10,570 nucleotides of DNA, taken from Alphaproteobacteria bacterium (GTDB taxonomy: Bacteria; Pseudomonadota; Alphaproteobacteria; Rickettsiales; UBA8987). The translations under genes were made by a program, and so were the position numbers. Location: positions 1 to 10,570 of the forward strand of contig DQGZ01000150.1 of the NCBI GenBank assembly GCA_003531345.1, written 5' to 3'. Positions 6,381 to 10,570 of this stretch are shown here, piece after piece. A model generated the notes under the pieces. The model was not told the origin of the DNA and did no database searches. It worked only from the letters and a program-made list of their open reading frames with translations. The first letter of the stretch is position 1. Each line of letters opens with the position of its first letter.

Positions 6381-6456
6381 GAGACTTGCAAAATGATGGA
6401 TTGCTCTCGCCGCGCTAGCGCTGGCGCAGCGGCTCGCATACACTCGCAATGACGGG
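6381..6456. repeat. REP-like GC-rich palindromic element
   Basis: GGATTGC (6398-6404) and CGCAATGACGG (6445-6455) form the ends. Between them is an imperfect palindrome, GCCGCGC near 6409-6415 against GCGCAGCGGC at 6424-6433, with AGCGCT near the centre. On the minus strand it reads CGTCATTGCGAG...GCAATCC, the layout of a dispersed repeat seen in many bacterial genomes, including Rickettsiales. It is much more GC-rich than its surroundings. Together with the inverted repeat at 6299-6340 it accounts for most of the non-coding stretch 6277-6558. Confidence 0.6.
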
Positions 6457-6522
6457 TTTTACAATGCCATAAAATAATTTGCAATAAACCTGTTTTTTAA
6501 CGCTTTTTTAAGCTTCTTGAGT

Positions 6523-6555
6523 TATAAGAGAAAAAGCTAAATCTATAAAAAGGGG
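6523..6555 (+). promoter_or_regulatory. Candidate -10 and strong ribosome binding site of the 960-residue gene
   Basis: TATAAG at 6523-6528 is a possible -10 without a recognisable -35. AAGGGG at 6550-6555 lies 3 bases before the ATG at 6559. The purine-rich ribosome binding site is clear here, unlike those before virD4, purM or the lipoprotein gene. Confidence 0.35.
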
Positions 6556-6558
6556 TTT

Positions 6559-9441
6559 ATGGAAGACGAAAAAGACATTAGGAAGAGATTTAATGAGGCT
6601 GTTCAAAAATACCATGAGGACGCAACAGTAGAAAATTTTGATGTTGTAAAGGATTTGTATTGGGAGCTGGCTAATGAGTTGAGAAAAACAATTTCGGAAG
6701 ACCCAAAATTTTCTAAAAATGAAGGTTTTTTTGAAGATAAATTTCCAGAAGCTAGAGAGAATGTTTTTGAAACTCTTATTTTAGGTAAAATTGGAAAAGG
6801 TATATACGCTGATGGTTTAAAGAACCCAGTGGGGTTGGTTTATAACTCACTAAACAACAGGTTGATTAGTTTATATAGATTAGAGCAAACTAGAGATAAA
6901 ATAACAGTGCCTTTACTTGAAGACATCATAGATGATGGAAGGCATTTGAGGTATAGAAAGGACGGAGAGTTGAGTGAAAAGGAAAGAACTGAAGCGGGTA
7001 AGCAATTTTATAGTGAGAATAAAGAGTTTGTAAATAGATGGATAGAGGAATTTCATAAATTTCTTAAAAATTCACCAGCATATAAAGATTTGCAAGCTAA
7101 AATAGCAAGCAGAGATAGGCGTGCAAATGGACCTAATAATGCTATAGATCGTGCTAGTGGGGCTTATTTTTTAAGCATATTTATAGATTTAACAAATACT
7201 TCATCTGCAGAAATATTTGGATTGACCCCCCCAAGTGCATCTAGATATTTTAAAACAATTTCAAAAATTCTTAAATCATATCCAGCAGAGGATATAAGTG
7301 ATTTTATAGAGAAATATAATTTAGCGGAGCTTGAAAACGCTGAAGCTAAGTTACAGAGAAATAGTAGCGGCTTTTCAGAGGCTAAGCCAGCTAAGCAATC
7401 AGATGGAAATGATAACAAAGGTGAGAGTTTTATGGCAAATTTTAGAGCTGGCGGGGGTGATGATTTGTGGGGGAAATACAGGGAGCGAGTTGAAGCTCTT
7501 TTTGGAGAGGATATATCAATATCTGTAGAGCTAAAAGCAATATATTCAAAATTATTAGATGGCACTATAGACAAAAAGTCAACGGATACAGCTATATATA
7601 ACTATACTACGGCAAGGCTTGTAGTAGAAGTAGCAGAGAGTATAGAGGGGTTAAATGAGGCTCAAGCAAGTGAGTTAGATAGCCTTAAGGATAATTTAGC
7701 GGCTAAAAAGATGGAGTTGGAAACATTATTTCCTAATGGAGATATTGACCAAATGGCTGACCTTATATTAGCCGCTAAAGTTGTTTATAATAAAGCATTT
7801 TTTAAAGAGGGGGAAGGTAATCGGATAATCACTAATCCTCTGGATAGATTTATTGCTACGCATTTTACGATAGAAGCTGGAGCTCCAGTTAATAGTATGC
7901 TAAATTTTGATTATTTAGCAGGGTTTACTAGTCAAGAAATTCAAGGTTTTATATTAGGTGAAATAGAATCGCTAAATAAAGTTGAATATGAAATTACAGA
8001 AGCTGGAGTTAAATTATTAGGTTTAAATCCAGATAGAATTAAAGGCAGTTATGGTAAATTCTTTGCAGGATACTCGAAAATAGTAAGTGATATTAAAAAT
8101 CCGTTTAGTGATGAAAATAAAGCAACTATAAGAAGTAAGTTGAATGATACAGATAAAGCTACATTTGATGAAGATATAAGGTTTGTAGGGGAATATACTC
8201 GAAATGAAAATCCAGCTTACGAGGATGGAATAAAGGTTTCTGAAATGCTTGCTAGGTGGGGTCAGTCAACCCCTAGAGAGTTTAAAAAAGAAAGATATTT
8301 ATATACTGCAATAATTAATGAGATTGCCAATGCAAACCATTCTAAGTTCAGTGAAGTTAAACGGCGGCTTTCTGAGGCAACAGGTTATACGGAAATTAGA
8401 GGAGAAATTGATGCGGATATACGATTCTTAAGGGAGGTGTTTGAGAAAGTTGCATATTCCAACAAGATTAAGCAATATAATGGAGATAAATCTGAATCTC
8501 AGAGAGGCGAATTGAGTGAAGATGAAAGTTTCCTAGCAAAATATTTTAAACTCAAAAATGATTTTGAAAAAAACAAATATAATATACTTGCTAACTCAGA
8601 AATGGGTACAGCGGAGGACATAAGAAATGCACAAGAATATTTAGGTATACTTACTCAAAAAGCTAAATTTGTTCAAGAAGAGTTAGAAAAATATACTAAC
8701 TCTAATGAGTATTTAGATAGTGATGATGGATATAATGAAGGTGATTCTAAATCTTATGGGAAAGCGTTTTTGCAAAAGATTGAAGGTTCAGAGATAAGAG
8801 GGGTTTATACTTATAATGATTTTAAATCATATTTGGGGGCTGTATCGGGGCGCATTGAAAAACTAGGAGATTATCTAGAAAAATCATATGCAGAAAAAAC
8901 TAGCCATAATATTGGGCAGGCGAGGCTAGTTGCAGAAGAGGGGCAAGCTGGAAGAGGGGAAAAAGAATATGGGCAGGTTATAAAAATAAGGAGAGTACCA
9001 AATGAGTTAATGAATGGTAATCAGGTAGATCTTGAGAAAGTTCAAGAATTTGAGTTATCACTCAACACAGCTTTAGGTGCTAATGCTATTGTTAGCAAAA
9101 TGAGGCCTGATGGTGTAAGTAATCCATACATAAAAGTTCAAGTTGAGAAGGGGAATTTATATATTAGAATTGAAAAACTTCCTAATCCTAATCAAGTAGA
9201 GGAGGCGAAGCTTAAAACTTTTAGTAATATTTTTATACAATCTCTTAATGCTCTTCCGATCTCAAAATATCAATTTTTAAAAGATGAGGATTTTGAAATC
9301 AGCCAAGAAGCAAATAGCGCAAGGAGATATGCTATGGCAGATTTTAGAGCTGGCGGGGGTGATGGTGATTTGCCTTCTGCAGGGGTGGAGTTAGTAGCGA
9401 TAAAATCCTTGGGGGGTGGTGCCGATCGCGGTAATAATTAA
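6559..9441 (+). CDS. 960-residue protein of unknown family: sigma-factor-like N-terminus and two MA[N/D]FRAGGGD motifs
   Basis: It is soluble, with no signal peptide or membrane segment. Residues about 10-115 resemble sigma region 2: acidic ENVFETLILGKI, then NPVGLVYNSLNNRLISLYRLE, laid out like the ECF block that ends in NRLIDLYR. Residues about 200-241 resemble region 4, with a helix-turn-helix in SSAEIFGLTPPSASRYFKTI. A polar linker (260-290) leads to MANFRAGGGDDL at 292. A long charged, mostly helical part (about 300-790) contains LLGLNPDRIKGSYGKF near 486-501. A small alpha/beta-looking region (about 800-915) has GQVIKIRRVP and GNLYIRIEKLPNP. MADFRAGGGDGDL begins at 926, followed by a glycine-rich end. 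Arginine is mostly AGA/AGG, unlike virD4, which mostly uses CGN, so the gene may be acquired. It lies downstream of virD4 and overlaps the purM stop by 4 bp. It could be a T4SS effector, a regulator or a product of gene fusion. The sigma resemblance is by eye only. Confidence 0.85.
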   Translation: MEDEKDIRKRFNEAVQKYHEDATVENFDVVKDLYWELANELRKTISEDPKFSKNEGFFEDKFPEARENVFETLILGKIGKGIYADGLKNPVGLVYNSLNNRLISLYRLEQTRDKITVPLLEDIIDDGRHLRYRKDGELSEKERTEAGKQFYSENKEFVNRWIEEFHKFLKNSPAYKDLQAKIASRDRRANGPNNAIDRASGAYFLSIFIDLTNTSSAEIFGLTPPSASRYFKTISKILKSYPAEDISDFIEKYNLAELENAEAKLQRNSSGFSEAKPAKQSDGNDNKGESFMANFRAGGGDDLWGKYRERVEALFGEDISISVELKAIYSKLLDGTIDKKSTDTAIYNYTTARLVVEVAESIEGLNEAQASELDSLKDNLAAKKMELETLFPNGDIDQMADLILAAKVVYNKAFFKEGEGNRIITNPLDRFIATHFTIEAGAPVNSMLNFDYLAGFTSQEIQGFILGEIESLNKVEYEITEAGVKLLGLNPDRIKGSYGKFFAGYSKIVSDIKNPFSDENKATIRSKLNDTDKATFDEDIRFVGEYTRNENPAYEDGIKVSEMLARWGQSTPREFKKERYLYTAIINEIANANHSKFSEVKRRLSEATGYTEIRGEIDADIRFLREVFEKVAYSNKIKQYNGDKSESQRGELSEDESFLAKYFKLKNDFEKNKYNILANSEMGTAEDIRNAQEYLGILTQKAKFVQEELEKYTNSNEYLDSDDGYNEGDSKSYGKAFLQKIEGSEIRGVYTYNDFKSYLGAVSGRIEKLGDYLEKSYAEKTSHNIGQARLVAEEGQAGRGEKEYGQVIKIRRVPNELMNGNQVDLEKVQEFELSLNTALGANAIVSKMRPDGVSNPYIKVQVEKGNLYIRIEKLPNPNQVEEAKLKTFSNIFIQSLNALPISKYQFLKDEDFEISQEANSARRYAMADFRAGGGDGDLPSAGVELVAIKSLGGGADRGNN
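7431..7467 (+). repeat. FRAGGGD motif, copy 1, at an internal ATG
   Basis: It begins with the in-frame ATG at 7432 (codon 292) and encodes MANFRAGGGDDL. The first 32 bases match copy 2 with a single difference (A versus G, giving Asn versus Asp). AAAGGTGAG at 7417-7425 ends 6 bases before the ATG, a reasonable ribosome binding site. Initiation here would give a 669-residue product lacking the sigma-like part. Confidence 0.7.
9333..9369 (+). repeat. FRAGGGD motif, copy 2, at an internal ATG
   Basis: It begins with the in-frame ATG at 9334 (codon 926) and encodes MADFRAGGGDGDL. It is the partner of 7431-7467, with 31 of 32 bases matching and then one extra codon before the shared GATTTG. A textbook AAGGAG (9321-9326) lies 7 bases before the ATG, so a 35-residue peptide ending at 9441 could be made independently. 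Confidence 0.7.
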
Positions 9442-10484
9442 TTATATCTCACGCCTTTGCCCTTGGATATTTTTCCTATTTCAAAGGCTTTTTCACCAGA
9501 TGTTTTTAGCAGTTGAATAGCTTTCTGGGAGTTTTTAGCGTCTACAACAAGTATCATCCCCACACCGCAGTTAAATGCACGCAGCATTTCACTTTCCAGT
9601 ATATTGCCCTTTTCCTGAAGTAGCTTGAATATTGCTGGCAACTTCCATGAGCGTAAATTAATTTCAGCACCACATTTTTCTGGTAATACCCGTGGCAGGT
9701 TTTCGGTTATGCCACCGCCTGTAATATGTGCCATTGCCTTTACATCAACTTTTTTGAGCAGATTCAAAATTTGTTTTACATATATTTTGGTTGGAATCAG
9801 CAATTCTTCGCCGATAGGTTTTTTAAAACCTGCAACCTTATCAGTAAATTTTATTTTATTATCAGCCAGAACTTTCCGTGCCAGTGAGAAACCATTTGAG
9901 TGCAAACCAGATGATGGTATGGCAATAAGCACATCACCAGCTTTAATATTCTTCTGTGGCAATATTTTTTTGCGCTCCACTGCGCCAACGGCAAAACCAG
10001 CCAGATCATATTCTTCACCTTGGTACATGCCTGGCATTTCTGCGGTTTCACCGCCTATTAATGCACAGGCAGCCTGCTTGCACCCTTCCGCAATGCCTTT
10101 AACAACAGCAGTTGCAATTTTAACATCAAGCTTTCCGCAGGCAAAGTAATCAAGGAAAAATAACGGCTCCGCACCTTGTACAATGATATCATTAACGCTC
10201 ATTGCAACTAGGTCTATGCCTATTGTGTCATGCTTTTTTATTTCTTGGGCTATTTTTAATTTTGTGCCAACGCCATCAGTGCCAGATACTAATACTGGGT
10301 CTTTGAATTTGCATTTGGCAAGGTCAAACACGCCACCAAAGCCGCCTATTTCCGCATTGCTTCCTATACGTGCAGTTGCTTTTACAAAAGGCTTTATACG
10401 TTTTACCAGCTCATCACCCGCATCAATGCTTACTCCAGCATCTGCATATGAAGTGTTTTGTTTTTTTTGAGATTTTTGAACCAT
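9438..10484 (-). CDS. purM: Phosphoribosylformylglycinamidine cyclo-ligase (AIR synthetase)
   Basis: This 348-residue cytoplasmic enzyme of de novo purine synthesis converts FGAM and ATP to AIR. Family blocks appear in order: SYADAGVSIDAGDELV near the start, IGGFGGVFDL, VSGTDGVGTKLKIA, the ATP/metal-binding DLVAMSVNDIIVQGAEPLFF, ALIGGETAEMPGMY, YDLAGFAVG, PSSGLHSNGFSLAR and MAHITGGGITENLPRVLP. Length is normal for the family. The ATG at 10484 adds a short basic leader before the conserved region. The stop overlaps that of the convergent 960-residue gene. Most Rickettsia lack this pathway whereas Anaplasmataceae and deeper Rickettsiales keep it, which helps place the organism. Confidence 0.97.
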   Translation of the reverse strand: MVQKSQKKQNTSYADAGVSIDAGDELVKRIKPFVKATARIGSNAEIGGFGGVFDLAKCKFKDPVLVSGTDGVGTKLKIAQEIKKHDTIGIDLVAMSVNDIIVQGAEPLFFLDYFACGKLDVKIATAVVKGIAEGCKQAACALIGGETAEMPGMYQGEEYDLAGFAVGAVERKKILPQKNIKAGDVLIAIPSSGLHSNGFSLARKVLADNKIKFTDKVAGFKKPIGEELLIPTKIYVKQILNLLKKVDVKAMAHITGGGITENLPRVLPEKCGAEINLRSWKLPAIFKLLQEKGNILESEMLRAFNCGVGMILVVDAKNSQKAIQLLKTSGEKAFEIGKISKGKGVRYN

Positions 10485-10496
10485 TGAAAATTTAAT

Positions 10497-10525
10497 TTTA
10501 AAAAGTTGATTTTTAAACTCATCAA
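10497..10525 (-). promoter_or_regulatory. Candidate purM promoter
   Basis: Read on the minus strand: TTGATG (10525-10520), a 17-bp spacer, then TTTAAA (10502-10497). Each hexamer matches its consensus at four of six positions. Transcription would start within about 10 bases of the ATG, leaving little room for a ribosome binding site, and none is visible. Confidence 0.3.
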
Positions 10526-10570
10526 TTTATTGTCCGCAAAATAAATGGTCTATCAAACGCTTCAAATAAA

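Noticed and set aside
7164..7574. 136-codon minus-strand frame inside the 960-residue gene
   Set aside because: It is the antisense shadow of a purine-rich coding strand, with serine-rich low-complexity content and no start signal.
9625..10149. 174-codon plus-strand frame within purM
   Set aside because: It is antisense to a clearly conserved purM and has no protein-like features of its own.
1..10570. CRISPR array, tRNA or rRNA gene, transposase
   Set aside because: No regularly spaced direct repeats, cloverleaf, rRNA-like segment or transposase motif was seen on either strand. The repeats present are a tandem duplication, REP-like palindromes and the two FRAGGGD copies.

Overview
The window looks like a chromosomal segment of an AT-rich alphaproteobacterium. 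The best fit is a member of the Rickettsiales or a related intracellular lineage. The grounds are low GC, a Rickettsiales-type VirD4 coupling ATPase, an alphaproteobacterial KMGKT-type TyrRS, a one-cysteine Trm112-like protein and scattered REP-like palindromes. De novo purine synthesis (purM) is retained, which argues against Rickettsia itself. The taxonomy is inferred from protein character, not from a search.

Layout. Positions 1-135 hold an open frame running in from the left edge and a compact palindromic element. tyrS (136-1575) carries an insertion of about 50 residues between its two catalytic motifs. A small exported protein of unknown family follows (1718-2338). A hairpin terminator separates it from an ExoD-family membrane protein on the minus strand (2426-3025). 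Divergent from that is a plus-strand run: a Trm112/UPF0434 protein (3091-3264), a small lipoprotein (3320-3751), a truncated copy of the VirD4 N-terminus (3879-4271) and full-length virD4 (4438-6276). The truncated copy arose by tandem duplication of a block spanning the lipoprotein 3' end, the promoter region and the virD4 5' end. Its last codons are those of the lipoprotein.

Positions 6277-6558 are non-coding and hold a 10-bp-stem inverted repeat and a GC-rich REP-like element. A 960-residue protein of unknown family follows (6559-9441). Residues 1-245 look like a strongly diverged ECF sigma factor (region 2-like, then a region 4-like helix-turn-helix). The rest is soluble, charged and mostly helical. 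The motif MA[N/D]FRAGGGD occurs at residue 292 and again at residue 926, 35 residues before the end. Each copy begins at an ATG with a Shine-Dalgarno-like sequence, as if gene starts had been fused in frame or the gene had nested products. The gene overlaps the stop codon of convergent purM (9438-10484, minus strand) by 4 bp.

Working together: tyrS, purM and the Trm112 protein are housekeeping genes. The lipoprotein-virD4 pair belongs to the envelope or type IV secretion system, and the 960-residue protein next to the coupling ATPase is a candidate secreted substrate or regulator. The most unusual items are the repeat-motif 960-residue protein and the duplicated, chimeric VirD4 membrane domain.
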